Position numbers and translations under genes: made by a program | Part shown: piece by piece, positions 25,762-34,452 of the stretch | Position numbering within the stretch: position 1 is the first letter of the stretch | Layout: each line of letters starts with the position of its first letter | Assembly: GCF_028610675.1 (NCBI RefSeq) | Contig: NZ_JAQQWS010000004.1 | Location: 62,001-126,000 of the forward strand | Reading direction: 5' to 3' | DNA length: 64,000 bases | Source of the DNA: Alkalihalobacillus pseudalcaliphilus | Lineage (GTDB): Bacteria > Bacillota > Bacilli > Bacillales > Bacillaceae_D | Notes under the pieces: generated by a model | Database searches by the model: none | Told to the model about the DNA's origin: nothing | The model's input: the letters and a program-made list of their open reading frames with translations, nothing else

Positions 25762-25791
25762 TTCGCACACATTTTACGATAATGTTATAAT
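25762..25791 (+). promoter_or_regulatory. Possible trxA promoter
   Basis: TATAAT at 25786-25791 with a weak TTCGCA 18 bases upstream, about 50 bases before trxA and directly after the repeat array. Confidence 0.45.
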
Positions 25792-25838
25792 AATGAATGT
25801 AAGAAGAAATTGTCTTTGATGAAGGAGGCTATTATCCA

Positions 25839-26153
25839 ATGGCTATTGTTAATGTAACAGACCAAACATTTTCACAAGAAACAAGTGATGGTGTCGTTTT
25901 AGTTGACTTCTGGGCACCTTGGTGTGGTCCATGTAAAATGATTGCTCCAGTACTTGAAGAATTAGATGCTGACATGGGTGATAAAGCAAAGATTGTTAAA
26001 GTAAACGTTGATGAGAATCAAGGAACAGCTGGAAAGTTCAGTGTGATGAGTATTCCAACACTACTTGTACTTAAAGACGGTGAAGTTGTTGACCAAACAG
26101 TTGGTTTTCAACCGAAAGAAGCTTTAGCAGAACTCATTAATAAGCACCTTTAA
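25839..26153 (+). CDS. trxA: Thioredoxin
   Basis: A 104-residue cytoplasmic thioredoxin of normal length. The redox site WCGPC is at residues 28-32 in VDFWAPWCGPCKM, and the cis-proline is in SIPTLLV. It reduces protein disulfides and supplies electrons to ribonucleotide reductase and other enzymes, itself being reduced by thioredoxin reductase. AAGGAGG precedes the ATG. It lies between the repeat array and uvrC, monocistronic by the flanking terminator. Confidence 0.97.
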   Translation: MAIVNVTDQTFSQETSDGVVLVDFWAPWCGPCKMIAPVLEELDADMGDKAKIVKVNVDENQGTAGKFSVMSIPTLLVLKDGEVVDQTVGFQPKEALAELINKHL

Positions 26154-26162
26154 GAGTATGAG

Positions 26163-26197
26163 AAAAAGCGAGTAGCCATGTAGCTACTCGCTTTTCT
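26163..26197 (+). terminator. Terminator of trxA
   Basis: AAAAGCGAGTAGC pairs with GCTACTCGCTTTT around loop CATGTA. Confidence 0.93.
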
Positions 26198-26297
26198 TTG
26201 ACCCTGCTCTAGATACGTGCATCGTGTAATCCTTGAAAAGGCACTTCTGTCACTTTCATGGTAAAATAATAGTAATGGATAAAAAGGTGGGAGACAT

Positions 26298-28079
26298 ATG
26301 AGCCGTTTAAAAGAGAAGCTAGCGGTTTTACCAGATAAGCCAGGCTGCTATTTAATGAAGGATGAGCAGGGAACGATTATTTATGTGGGTAAAGCAAAAG
26401 TGTTAAAAAACCGTGTGCGTTCCTACTTTACAGGTTCTCATGATGGTAAAACACAAAGGTTAGTAAGTGAGATTGTAGACTTTGAATATATTGTAACCTC
26501 TTCTAATATAGAAGCACTTATATTAGAGCTCAATCTAATAAAAAAGCATGAACCTAAATATAATGTGATGCTCAGGGATGATAAATCATACCCTTATTTA
26601 AAAGTAACCAATGAAGAGCATCCACGTCTAATTACAACGAGGCAAGTAAAAAAAGATGGTGGGAAATATTTTGGACCTTATCCTAATGCAGGAGCGGCTA
26701 ATGAAACCAAAAAATTATTGGATCGACTTTACCCGTTAAGAAAGTGTCGAACCTTACCTGATAAGGTCTGCTTGTATTATCATATCGGACAATGTTTGGC
26801 ACCTTGTGTCAATGAAATTTCTAAAGAGACAAATCAAGAATTAGTAAGGGAAATCACAAAATTTCTACGTTCAGGACATGACGAAGTTAAACAACAGATT
26901 ACAGATAAAATGATGCAAGCATCTGAAGAGTTAAATTTTGAGAGAGCCAAAGAGTTAAGAGATACGTTAACTTATATGGATACCGTTATGGAAAAACAAA
27001 AAATGTCGATTAATGACCGAATTGATCGGGATGTTTTTGGCTTTTCTTATGATAAAGGTTGGATGTGTGTACAAGTCTTTTTTGTTCGTCAAGGGAAATT
27101 AATTGAAAGAGATGTCTCGATTTTTCCTTTTTATAAAGAGGCCCAGGAGGATATTCTTACATTTATCGCCCAATTTTATAGTCAAAAAGAGCATATCAAA
27201 CCAAAAGAAATTTTGATTCCAGAGATTGTCGATCAAGAATTGCTTGAATCTTTTCTTGAAGTAAGCGTGACAGTTCCAAAAAAGGGGAAAAAGAAAGAAC
27301 TATTAGAACTCGCTAATGAAAATGCGAAAACGTCATTAATAGAAAAGTTCGCCTTAATTGAACGTGATGAAGAACGTACAGTCAAGGCTGTGGAACGATT
27401 AGGGGAAGCCTTACAAATCAAAGCCCCGTATCGAATTGAGGCTTTTGATAATTCCAATATTCAAGGTACGGACCCAGTATCGGCAATGGTTACTTTTATT
27501 GATGGAAAACCGAATCGCAAAGAGTATCGAAAATATAAAATTAAAACGGTAGAAGGTCCGGATGATTATGCCTCAATGCGAGAAGTAGTTAGAAGGCGTT
27601 ATTTACGGATTTTGCGTGAGAAGCTACCGATGCCTGATTTGATTGTCATTGATGGTGGTAGAGGGCATATTGCAGCTGCTCAGGAGGTTTTAGAGGATGA
27701 ATTAAACGTAACGATACCGATATGTGGATTAGCGAAGGACGAGAGGCATAAGACTTCTCAGTTACTGAAGGGAGAACCGCCTATTGTAATTCCTTTAAAA
27801 AGAGATAGCCATGAATTCTATCTATTACAACGAATTCAGGATGAGGTGCATCGTTTTGCGTTAAGTTTTCACAGGCAAACTCGCTCGAAATCATTTCTAC
27901 AATCAGCCTTGGATCATGTTGCAGGTGTCGGAGAAAAAAGAAAAACAAAATTACTAAAGCACTTTGGTTCATTAAAGAAAATGAAAGAAGCAACAATTGA
28001 TGAGTTAGCCTTAGATGGCATTCCATTACATGTAGCAAAAAGCATTTATGAAGCTTTACATGAGGAACAAGGTGAATAA
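26298..28079 (+). CDS. uvrC: Excinuclease ABC subunit C
   Basis: A 593-residue nucleotide excision repair nuclease that cuts on both sides of a lesion after UvrA/UvrB loading. Order: N-terminal GIY-YIG domain (GCYLMKDEQGTIIYVGKAK, ~16-34), Cys-rich region (CRTLPDKVCLYYHIGQCLAPC), UVR motif binding UvrB (~200-235, ELNFERAKELRD), RNase H-like endonuclease domain (IEAFDNSNIQGTDPVSAMV; LIVIDGGRGH), and C-terminal tandem helix-hairpin-helix (~535-593). Normal length. Same place as in B. subtilis between trxA and lysC. Confidence 0.96.
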   Translation: MSRLKEKLAVLPDKPGCYLMKDEQGTIIYVGKAKVLKNRVRSYFTGSHDGKTQRLVSEIVDFEYIVTSSNIEALILELNLIKKHEPKYNVMLRDDKSYPYLKVTNEEHPRLITTRQVKKDGGKYFGPYPNAGAANETKKLLDRLYPLRKCRTLPDKVCLYYHIGQCLAPCVNEISKETNQELVREITKFLRSGHDEVKQQITDKMMQASEELNFERAKELRDTLTYMDTVMEKQKMSINDRIDRDVFGFSYDKGWMCVQVFFVRQGKLIERDVSIFPFYKEAQEDILTFIAQFYSQKEHIKPKEILIPEIVDQELLESFLEVSVTVPKKGKKKELLELANENAKTSLIEKFALIERDEERTVKAVERLGEALQIKAPYRIEAFDNSNIQGTDPVSAMVTFIDGKPNRKEYRKYKIKTVEGPDDYASMREVVRRRYLRILREKLPMPDLIVIDGGRGHIAAAQEVLEDELNVTIPICGLAKDERHKTSQLLKGEPPIVIPLKRDSHEFYLLQRIQDEVHRFALSFHRQTRSKSFLQSALDHVAGVGEKRKTKLLKHFGSLKKMKEATIDELALDGIPLHVAKSIYEALHEEQGE

Positions 28080-28167
28080 AGTTTCAAGCAAATAAATCGA
28101 AAATTTTGCTTGCATAGGGGATAAGGTTTTGTTAAACTCTTAACTAATTGAATAAGCCATACTTCTT

Positions 28168-28395
28168 TTTTAGGGAGTGATGGTAGAGGAGCAAAAACGA
28201 TTAGTAAGGCTTTGGAGGGGAATGAGCCCCATTGAAGATGCCTAAAAGGCGAATTTGCCGAAGTTTAGAAGGAACTCAGATCCTTTTATGCTGGACTTAT
28301 GTTAAATAGGCATAAGGCTGTCACATAATCAACCCAGGGTTATGTGGAGAACTATCTCACGTGGATAAAGGGAGCTATGGAGCGGCTTAGTATGA
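28168..28395 (+). ncRNA. Lysine riboswitch (L box)
   Basis: The ~230-base leader upstream of lysC contains GGTAGAGGAGC at 28182-28192 and the following segments typical of the lysine aptamer (AGTAAGGCTTTGGAGGGGAA, GCCGAAG, GCTGGAC). It ends just before a terminator. Lysine binding would favour termination and shut down aspartokinase synthesis. Confidence 0.9.
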
Positions 28396-28397
28396 CA

Positions 28398-28436
28398 AGC
28401 AACGTGAAGGGATCTCCTTTTTCGTTGCTTTTTATT
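28398..28436 (+). terminator. Riboswitch-controlled terminator before lysC
   Basis: AGCAACG / CGTTGCT with an inner AGG/CCT pair, followed by a T-rich tail, about 60 bases before lysC. Confidence 0.85.
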
Positions 28437-28492
28437 TTTGCCTTAACCATCGAGCTTTTCTTGTGGGATGAAAGTGGGAGCAAAAAGAGAGG

Positions 28493-29737
28493 ATGAAGGA
28501 ATTGGCTAGAATCGTACAAAAATATGGTGGAACCTCGGTTGGTACAGTAGAGAGAATTAAGCATGTAGCAAATCGAATTGCAGAATCCTTTACTCAAGGG
28601 AATGACCTAGTTATAGTCGTCTCTGCGATGGGAAAATCAACGGATACTTTAGTAGAAATGGCTCAAGCACTCACTGAAAACCCGAACAAAAGAGAAATGG
28701 ATATGCTTTTAACAACGGGCGAACAAGTAACGATTGCTTTATTAACAATGGCTTTGCTGGAACGTGGCATAGATGCCATTTCATATACTGGCTGGCAGGC
28801 TGGAATTGAGACAGATACACAGCATGGAAATGCACAAATTCAAGATATAAATACAACTAAAATTGAGGCGGCTTTACATCAAAATCAAGTAGTTATTGTT
28901 GCTGGTTTTCAAGGAATTTCACAAGATAGTCAAATTACAACATTAGGTCGTGGTGGTTCCGATACAACGGCGGTTGCCTTAGCTGCTGCATTACAGGCAA
29001 AGCGATGTGAGATTTATACCGATGTTACAGGTGTATTCACAACGGACCCACGTTTTGTGAAGGCGGCTCGAAAGCTTCATTCGATTTCGTATGATGAAAT
29101 GTTAGAGATGGCTCATTTAGGGGCGGGGGTTTTACATCCAAGAGCCGTCGAGTTTGCCAAAAATTATGATGTCCCACTTGTCGTAGCGTCAAGTATGGTT
29201 GAAGAAGAAGGAACGATCATTGAGGAGGTAGTCTCTGTGGAAAAAGGCTTAGTAGTAAGAGGAATTGCATTTGAAAATGATGTAACCAAGGTGTCAGTGG
29301 TAGGATTACCTAATGAAATGAATACGTTGGCAAGACTCTTTAGTACGCTTTCACGACATTTTATTAACGTTGATATCATCGTCCAAAATGAAACAGACTC
29401 AGAGCATGTAACCATTTCATTTACCGTTACACAATCGACTCTTACAGATACGATATCAGCTTTAGAGAAAGCACAGATGGAATTAAATTATGAAAACATC
29501 GAATACGAATCAGGGTTAGCCAAAGTGTCCATTGTTGGGTCGGGTATGGTATCTAATCCGGGTGTTGCTGCTCAAATGTTTGATGTCCTTGCAAATGAAG
29601 CCATTAGTATTAAGATGGTCAGTACTTCAGAAATTAAAGTGTCTACGGTCATTTCAGAGGATGATATGGTCATTGCTGTGGAAGCATTACATGAAGCTTT
29701 CCAGCTAGCAGAAGAAGTCGCCCACGAGGTGCTTTAA
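28493..29737 (+). CDS. lysC: Aspartokinase II (lysine-regulated)
   Basis: A 414-residue enzyme phosphorylating aspartate, the first step to lysine, threonine, methionine and diaminopimelate. The kinase domain starts IVQKYGGTSVG, with TTGEQVTIALL, TLGRGGSDTTAVALA and a downstream VTGVFTTDP. Two ACT domains fill the last ~160 residues (VSVVGLPNEM; VSIVGSGMVSNPGVAA). By homology an internal start may give the separate beta subunit known in Bacillus. ATG 28493 is preferred although its RBS (AGAGAGG) is close. Control is by the lysine riboswitch upstream. Confidence 0.95.
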   Translation: MKELARIVQKYGGTSVGTVERIKHVANRIAESFTQGNDLVIVVSAMGKSTDTLVEMAQALTENPNKREMDMLLTTGEQVTIALLTMALLERGIDAISYTGWQAGIETDTQHGNAQIQDINTTKIEAALHQNQVVIVAGFQGISQDSQITTLGRGGSDTTAVALAAALQAKRCEIYTDVTGVFTTDPRFVKAARKLHSISYDEMLEMAHLGAGVLHPRAVEFAKNYDVPLVVASSMVEEEGTIIEEVVSVEKGLVVRGIAFENDVTKVSVVGLPNEMNTLARLFSTLSRHFINVDIIVQNETDSEHVTISFTVTQSTLTDTISALEKAQMELNYENIEYESGLAKVSIVGSGMVSNPGVAAQMFDVLANEAISIKMVSTSEIKVSTVISEDDMVIAVEALHEAFQLAEEVAHEVL

Positions 29738-29743
29738 AAGAAT

Positions 29744-29783
29744 AAGAGAATAGCCAGGGCTGAAACCTGTGGCTATTCTCATT
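29744..29783. terminator. Bidirectional terminator between lysC and yslB
   Basis: GAGAATAGCCA and TGGCTATTCTC form a long stem between two convergent genes. Confidence 0.88.
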
Positions 29784-29793
29784 CATCAATCCG

Positions 29794-30234
29794 TTATGAA
29801 ACGGAATCATGTTTATCAGACTTAATATGAAAAACGACATATTTTCGTTTTATATCGTAAGTAGCTTCAGTCATTTGGTTTTGCATCTGTTCAATTTGTT
29901 GAGCCAAAAAGCCAGCTTCAAGTTGGTAGCAACGGGAGTCGTTTTTTCCCATCCAGTCACCACTGAGCTCTAATGTTTTTGAGGTTGCTTTATTTTTTTC
30001 TATTTCTAATGTACCCCATCCAGCATGTGCAAAAAAAGTAATGATTTCATCGAATGTATGTAAAGCATATTTGCGAGCTAGTGATTTTCCGCCCCAATAT
30101 AAAATGTTTTCATGCTCTGTGCCTAATAATTCTTGTAACAAGTCATTACGAATTAAGTCATAATGAAATAAAGGAGGAGCCTGCTGCTCAACTTGTTCTT
30201 GCTCGATTTCTTCATTTTTTGTCTCTTGTTCCAT
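29794..30234 (-). CDS. yslB: DUF2507 protein (YslB-like)
   Basis: A 146-residue cytoplasmic protein. After an acidic, Gln/Glu-rich N-terminus (residues 1-20) comes the conserved part: FHYDLIRNDLLQELLGTE, ILYWGGKSLARKY, EIITFFAHAGWG and FLAQQIEQMQNQ. This matches DUF2507 (B. subtilis YslB, located between lysC and sdhC). DUF2507 belongs to a fold related to NO-sensing and V4R-type ligand-binding domains, but the function is unknown. ATG 30234 is chosen because GGTGG lies five bases upstream; the alternative GTG 30243 overlaps the RBS. Confidence 0.8.
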   Translation of the reverse strand: MEQETKNEEIEQEQVEQQAPPLFHYDLIRNDLLQELLGTEHENILYWGGKSLARKYALHTFDEIITFFAHAGWGTLEIEKNKATSKTLELSGDWMGKNDSRCYQLEAGFLAQQIEQMQNQMTEATYDIKRKYVVFHIKSDKHDSVS

Positions 30235-30376
30235 AAAAACCACCCTCTCCGTCTTTTATTATACATAGATTCAAAGGAATTATCTCTATGATAACGAACA
30301 CAAATTATGTAAAATTTAATAGCTTTCAGCAGAATATCAAAGACATGAGATGCTGTCGTACTTCTTGAGAGCGGTG

Positions 30377-30889
30377 GTCGACATGATCAGGGCGAAAAAT
30401 AGCCTGGAACCTGTCGATGAAGGGCAGTGGTCGACATGATCAGGAGGAAAAAAAGCAAAGAACCTGTCGACGAGGAGCGGTGGTCGACATGCTCAGGAGG
30501 AAAAAAGGCTAAGAACCTGTCGATGAAGGGCAGTGGTCGACATGCTCAGGAGGAAAAATGGGCGAGAACCTGTCGATGAGGAGCGGTGGTCGACATGATC
30601 AGGATGAAAAAAGGCTGAGAACCTGTCGATGAAGGGCAGTGGTCGACATGATCAGGGCGAAAAAAAGCAGAGAACCTGTCGATGAGGAGCGGTGGTCGAC
30701 ATGATCAGGGCGAAAAATAGCCTGGACCCTGTCGATGAAGGGCAGTGGTCGACATGATCAGGATGAAAAAAGGCAGAGAACCTGTCGATGAAGGGCAGTG
30801 GTCGACATGATCAGGATGAAAAATGGGCGAGAACCTGTCGATGAGGAGCGGTGGTCGACATGATCAGGGCGAAAAATAGCCTGGACCCT
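30377..30889 (+). repeat. 53-bp tandem repeat array (9 full units plus one partial)
   Basis: GTCGACATGATCAGG starts at 30377, 30430, 30483, 30536, 30589, 30642, 30695, 30748, 30801 and 30854, exactly 53 bases apart with no exception. Each unit also has GAACCTGTCGAT followed by one of two endings, GAAGGGCAGTG or GAGGAGCGGTG, mostly alternating, so the array has a partial 106-bp order. CAGG/CCTG and TCGA/TCGA within a unit can pair. The last unit breaks off after 36 bases. No coding frame is supported. Confidence 0.95.
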
Positions 30890-30934
30890 TACCAATAAAC
30901 ATAAAATTGTACCTCTCCCCTTCACTTACTGGCA

Positions 30935-31640
30935 CTTCATTCAATTTTATTTGTACTTTTTAACTGGTGGCATTTCGTTCAACTAGAATTTCTTCTTCAC
31001 TTGCTTGGTGGATTTTCGTTTAATTAGATTTTGTTCTTATCAATTTAAATGAGTGTTGTAAGAATGATATTGAACTTGAGAATGAGCAGTACCCAGCGGA
31101 TGAAAAATTATGTAGAATCCTGCGGCACGCGGTTGTCTCGGAGCATAATTTTCGGTAGCGACGAGCAACGCTCCATGTTCGCACTAACTTTCATACAAAA
31201 CGTCCATGGCGAAGCGGGGATCATTTCGCCACCAACAAAGATGAAAGTGTGGTTTAGCTCTTTAGCTCTTTAACTGGTGGCTTTTCATTCAATAACGGTA
31301 TTGAGGATTCTCATATTATGCGTAGCCACGCCACTTTTTGGGTGTTACCCGCAAGGGTTTTCCCAAAAAGATTCAGCGCACCGCACAACCAGCCACCACC
31401 AACAAAAAGAGAGAGTAGTAACCCATCAGGATTAGTATCAAAAATCTAAGTGTTTTTGGAGCGTTAGCCAAGCTTGCTTGGCAACTTCACGCCACTGCGT
31501 GAAGTTTTGAAAATCGAAAGCATCTTATCAGATGAATTTATTCATCTGATAAGATGCTTTCGATTTTCAAAACGGACCAAAAACAAAAACCGAATGGTCA
31601 AGTTATCTCGAAAAGTGAGCATGACTCATTGAACTTTCAT
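30935..31640 (+). repeat. Composite interspersed repeat, copy 2 (modules B, A and C)
   Basis: A non-coding stretch starts with partial module A pieces (ACTGGTGGCATTTCGTTCAA). Module B follows at about 31080-31185 (ACCCAGCGGATG, GCATAATTTTCGGTAGCGACGAG), then the box CTAACTTTCATACAAAA at 31187-31202. Module A (31203-31290), module C (31295-31620) and a closing box near 31632-31647 complete the element. Module C here has hairpin TTTTTGGG..ACCC-GCAA-GGGT..CCCAAAAA and the four-way junction (P1 31452-31465/31571-31584; P2, P3, and a ~33-bp P4). Pairing is kept despite many base changes relative to the copy at 17.6 kb. Confidence 0.88.
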
Positions 31641-31752
31641 ACAAAAGCCTATTATATTTAAATACCATAAAAATATATTCGTAATTTTAAGTTTATTTAT
31701 AGAATTGGAATAACTGTTATTATTAATAAGTGTTTCTTTATAAAAAAGTAAT

Positions 31753-31766
31753 TTAACGCTTTCAAA
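31753..31766 (-). promoter_or_regulatory. Possible catabolite-responsive element upstream of sdhC
   Basis: On the minus strand the sequence is close to TTTGAAAGCGTTAA, resembling the left part of a cre site (TGAAAGCGTTA). It lies ~75 bases upstream of the -35 hexamer of the sdh promoter. B. subtilis sdhCAB is repressed by glucose, which makes this plausible but unproven. Confidence 0.35.
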
Positions 31767-31838
31767 CAACAGAATTATTTGATAAGTTAGTAATGGAGAT
31801 TTCCTATAAAATAACATAAAAAGTATGTATCCGTTTTC

Positions 31839-31867
31839 TTGACGACAAGATCTGATGGGAGTACAAT
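31839..31867 (+). promoter_or_regulatory. Sigma-A-type promoter of sdhCAB
   Basis: TTGACG at 31839-31844 and TACAAT at 31862-31867 with a 17-base spacer. About 170 bases of leader separate it from sdhC. Confidence 0.7.
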
Positions 31868-32036
31868 AAATTTGTCGGATTTTTTTCACATAATCTTACC
31901 AAAAGATTCAAAAGTGGAACTGGTACAAAGTATGTTATGTCTCGGGGGAGGTACATATTTATACGAAAGAAAAATGTAGTTGAAACCATTTGGACAAACA
32001 GGATAGGAAACATTAATTTATGTGGGGGGAAAAGGC

Positions 32037-32669
32037 ATGGCTGGTAATCAAGAGTATTTTAATCGTCGGTTACATTCCTTATTAGGGATTATTCCGATCG
32101 GTATCTTCTTAGTAATGCATTTAAGCATTAACTATTTTGCAACACGAGGAGCAGAGTCATTTAACCAAGCGGCACATTTTATGGAAAATTTACCATTCCG
32201 TTATGCAATGGAAATATTCATTATTTTCTTACCGATTTTATATCATGGCATTTATGGAATTTATATTGCTTTTACGGCAAAAAATAACATTCAACGTTAT
32301 GGTACATTCAGAAACTGGATGTTTGCACTGCAACGTTTTACAGGTGTATTCTTATTAATTTTTATTACATGGCATGTATACGAAACTCGCTTTCAAGCGG
32401 CTTTAGGTAATGCTGAAGTAAATTATAATATGATGGCTGATATTTTAAGCTCGCCATTTATGTTAGTTTTTTATATTGTTGGTGTTATTTCTGCAACATT
32501 CCACTTAGCTAATGGACTTTGGTCTTTCTTAGTTTCTTGGGGAATTACCGTAACACCTCGTTCACAACGTATTGCTACATACGCGACCATTGCACTTTTC
32601 CTCGCATTAACATACGTTGGGCTTTCAGCAACATTTGCATTTATTAATCCAGAATTAGCAAACATGTAA
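32037..32669 (+). CDS. sdhC: Succinate dehydrogenase cytochrome b558 subunit
   Basis: A 210-residue membrane anchor with five transmembrane segments that carries the two heme b groups and the menaquinone site of the Bacillus complex II. Heme-ligand histidines lie in RLHSLLGIIPIGIF, LVMHLSINYF, LPILYHGIYGIYIAF, TWHVYETRF and FHLANGLWSF. Length matches B. subtilis SdhC (202). Start ATG 32037 after a G-rich RBS; an in-frame GTG 32022 lies inside the RBS zone. First gene of sdhCAB. Confidence 0.96.
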   Translation: MAGNQEYFNRRLHSLLGIIPIGIFLVMHLSINYFATRGAESFNQAAHFMENLPFRYAMEIFIIFLPILYHGIYGIYIAFTAKNNIQRYGTFRNWMFALQRFTGVFLLIFITWHVYETRFQAALGNAEVNYNMMADILSSPFMLVFYIVGVISATFHLANGLWSFLVSWGITVTPRSQRIATYATIALFLALTYVGLSATFAFINPELANM

Positions 32670-32682
32670 GGAGAGGGTATAG

Positions 32683-34452
32683 ATGAGTAAAGGCAAAATT
32701 ATCGTTGTCGGTGGTGGACTAGCCGGTTTAATGGCAGCCATTAAAGCAGCAGAAAAAGGTGTACCTGTCGATCTATTTTCCCTTGTACCTGTTAAAAGAT
32801 CGCACTCAGTCTGTGCACAGGGCGGTATCAATGGTGCGGTTAATACAAAGGGTGAAGGGGATTCACCATATGAGCATTTTGATGATACGGTGTATGGTGG
32901 TGACTTCTTAGCGAACCAACCTCCAGTAAAAGCAATGGCAGAAGCAGCTCCAGGGATTATCCATTTAATGGACCGTATGGGTGTTATGTTTAACCGTACA
33001 CCAGAAGGTTTATTAGATTTCCGTCGTTTTGGTGGCACGCAACATCACAGAACGGCATTTGCTGGTGCAACTACAGGGCAACAATTATTATACGCTTTAG
33101 ATGAGCAAGTGCGTCGCTATGAAGCGAGTGGTATTGTGACCAAATATGAAGGTTGGGAATTTACATCTGCGATTATTGATGATGAAGGTACCTGTCGTGG
33201 GATTACAGCGCAGAACCTACATTCCTCAGAAATCCGTCAATTTGTAGGTGACGCTGTCATTATGGCTACAGGTGGTCCAGGGATTATTTTTGGTAAATCA
33301 ACGAACTCTGTTATCAATACGGGCTATGCAGCAGCCAAACTTTATGAGCAAGGTGTTGCTTACGCCAACGGCGAATTTATTCAAATCCATCCAACGGCGA
33401 TTCCTGGTGATGACAAACTTCGTCTAATGAGTGAATCTGCTCGTGGTGAGGGTGGACGTGTTTGGACATATAAAGATGGTAAGCCGTGGTATTTCTTAGA
33501 AGAAAGATATCCAGCATACGGAAACTTAGTACCGCGTGATATTGCAACGCGTGAGATTTTCTCTGTCTGTGTGGATGACAAGCTTGGAATTAATGGTGAG
33601 AACATGGTTTATCTTGACCTTTCGCATAAAGACCCGAAAGAACTTGATATCAAACTTGGTGGAATTATTGAAATCTATGAAAAGTTCATGGGTGATGATC
33701 CACGTAAAGTGCCAATGAAGATCTTCCCAGCGGTTCACTATTCAATGGGTGGCATGTGGATTGATTATAACCAAATGACGAATATTCCGGGATTATTTGC
33801 AGCGGGGGAATGTGATTACTCTCAGCATGGAGCAAACCGTTTAGGAGCTAACTCATTATTATCAGCGATTTATGGCGGAATGGTGGCAGGCCCTAACGCT
33901 GTGGAATATATCAATGGTTTAGAAAAGTCGGCTGATTCTGTTGCTTCTTCTGTATTCGAGCGTGAGCTGAAGAAAGAACAAGATAAATTCGATAGTATTC
34001 TTTCGATGGATGGTACTGAAAATGCGTACAGCCTTCACAAGGAATTAGGTGAGTGGATGACTGATAACGTAACCGTTGTACGTTATAACGATAAGTTACA
34101 AAGTACAGACGAGAAAATTCAAGAGTTAATGGAACGTTACCAAAATATTAACATTAATGATACAGCAAGATGGAGTAACCAAGGTGCTTCATTCACGCGC
34201 CAATTAGAAGGAATGTTAAATCTTGCCCGAGTTATCACAATTGGTGCATTAAATCGTAATGAAAGCCGTGGAGCTCACTTTAAGCCAGACTTCCCAGAAC
34301 GTAATGATGAGGAGTTCTTAAAAACAACAAAAGCGACGTATAACCCAACTACGAAGGCACCTGAATTTGAATATGAAGAAGTAGACACTTCATTAATTAA
34401 ACCTCGTAAACGTGACTACTCGCAAAAGAAACAAGGAGCTGGTAAATCATGA
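32683..34452 (+). CDS. sdhA: Succinate dehydrogenase flavoprotein subunit
   Basis: A 589-residue FAD subunit that oxidises succinate to fumarate. Dinucleotide fold IIVVGGGLAGLMAAIKAAE at the N-terminus; HSVCAQGGINGAV carries the His that binds FAD covalently; active-site regions include QIHPTAIPG, SESARGEGGRVW and HYSMGGMW; GANRLGANSLLSAIYGG follows. The last ~130 residues are the helical and capping region (RGAHFKPDFPERND). RBS GGAGAGG. Its stop overlaps the sdhB start by 4 bases. Confidence 0.97.
   Translation: MSKGKIIVVGGGLAGLMAAIKAAEKGVPVDLFSLVPVKRSHSVCAQGGINGAVNTKGEGDSPYEHFDDTVYGGDFLANQPPVKAMAEAAPGIIHLMDRMGVMFNRTPEGLLDFRRFGGTQHHRTAFAGATTGQQLLYALDEQVRRYEASGIVTKYEGWEFTSAIIDDEGTCRGITAQNLHSSEIRQFVGDAVIMATGGPGIIFGKSTNSVINTGYAAAKLYEQGVAYANGEFIQIHPTAIPGDDKLRLMSESARGEGGRVWTYKDGKPWYFLEERYPAYGNLVPRDIATREIFSVCVDDKLGINGENMVYLDLSHKDPKELDIKLGGIIEIYEKFMGDDPRKVPMKIFPAVHYSMGGMWIDYNQMTNIPGLFAAGECDYSQHGANRLGANSLLSAIYGGMVAGPNAVEYINGLEKSADSVASSVFERELKKEQDKFDSILSMDGTENAYSLHKELGEWMTDNVTVVRYNDKLQSTDEKIQELMERYQNININDTARWSNQGASFTRQLEGMLNLARVITIGALNRNESRGAHFKPDFPERNDEEFLKTTKATYNPTTKAPEFEYEEVDTSLIKPRKRDYSQKKQGAGKS

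Noticed and set aside
25383..25790. Plus-strand 135-codon frame across the repeat array
   Set aside because: Same 51-bp periodicity; no RBS, and it ends inside the trxA promoter region.
30054..30236. 60-codon plus-strand frame opposite yslB
   Set aside because: Shadow of the yslB coding sequence.
31049..31273. 74-codon plus-strand frame
   Set aside because: Lies wholly in composite repeat modules B and A and lacks a ribosome-binding site.
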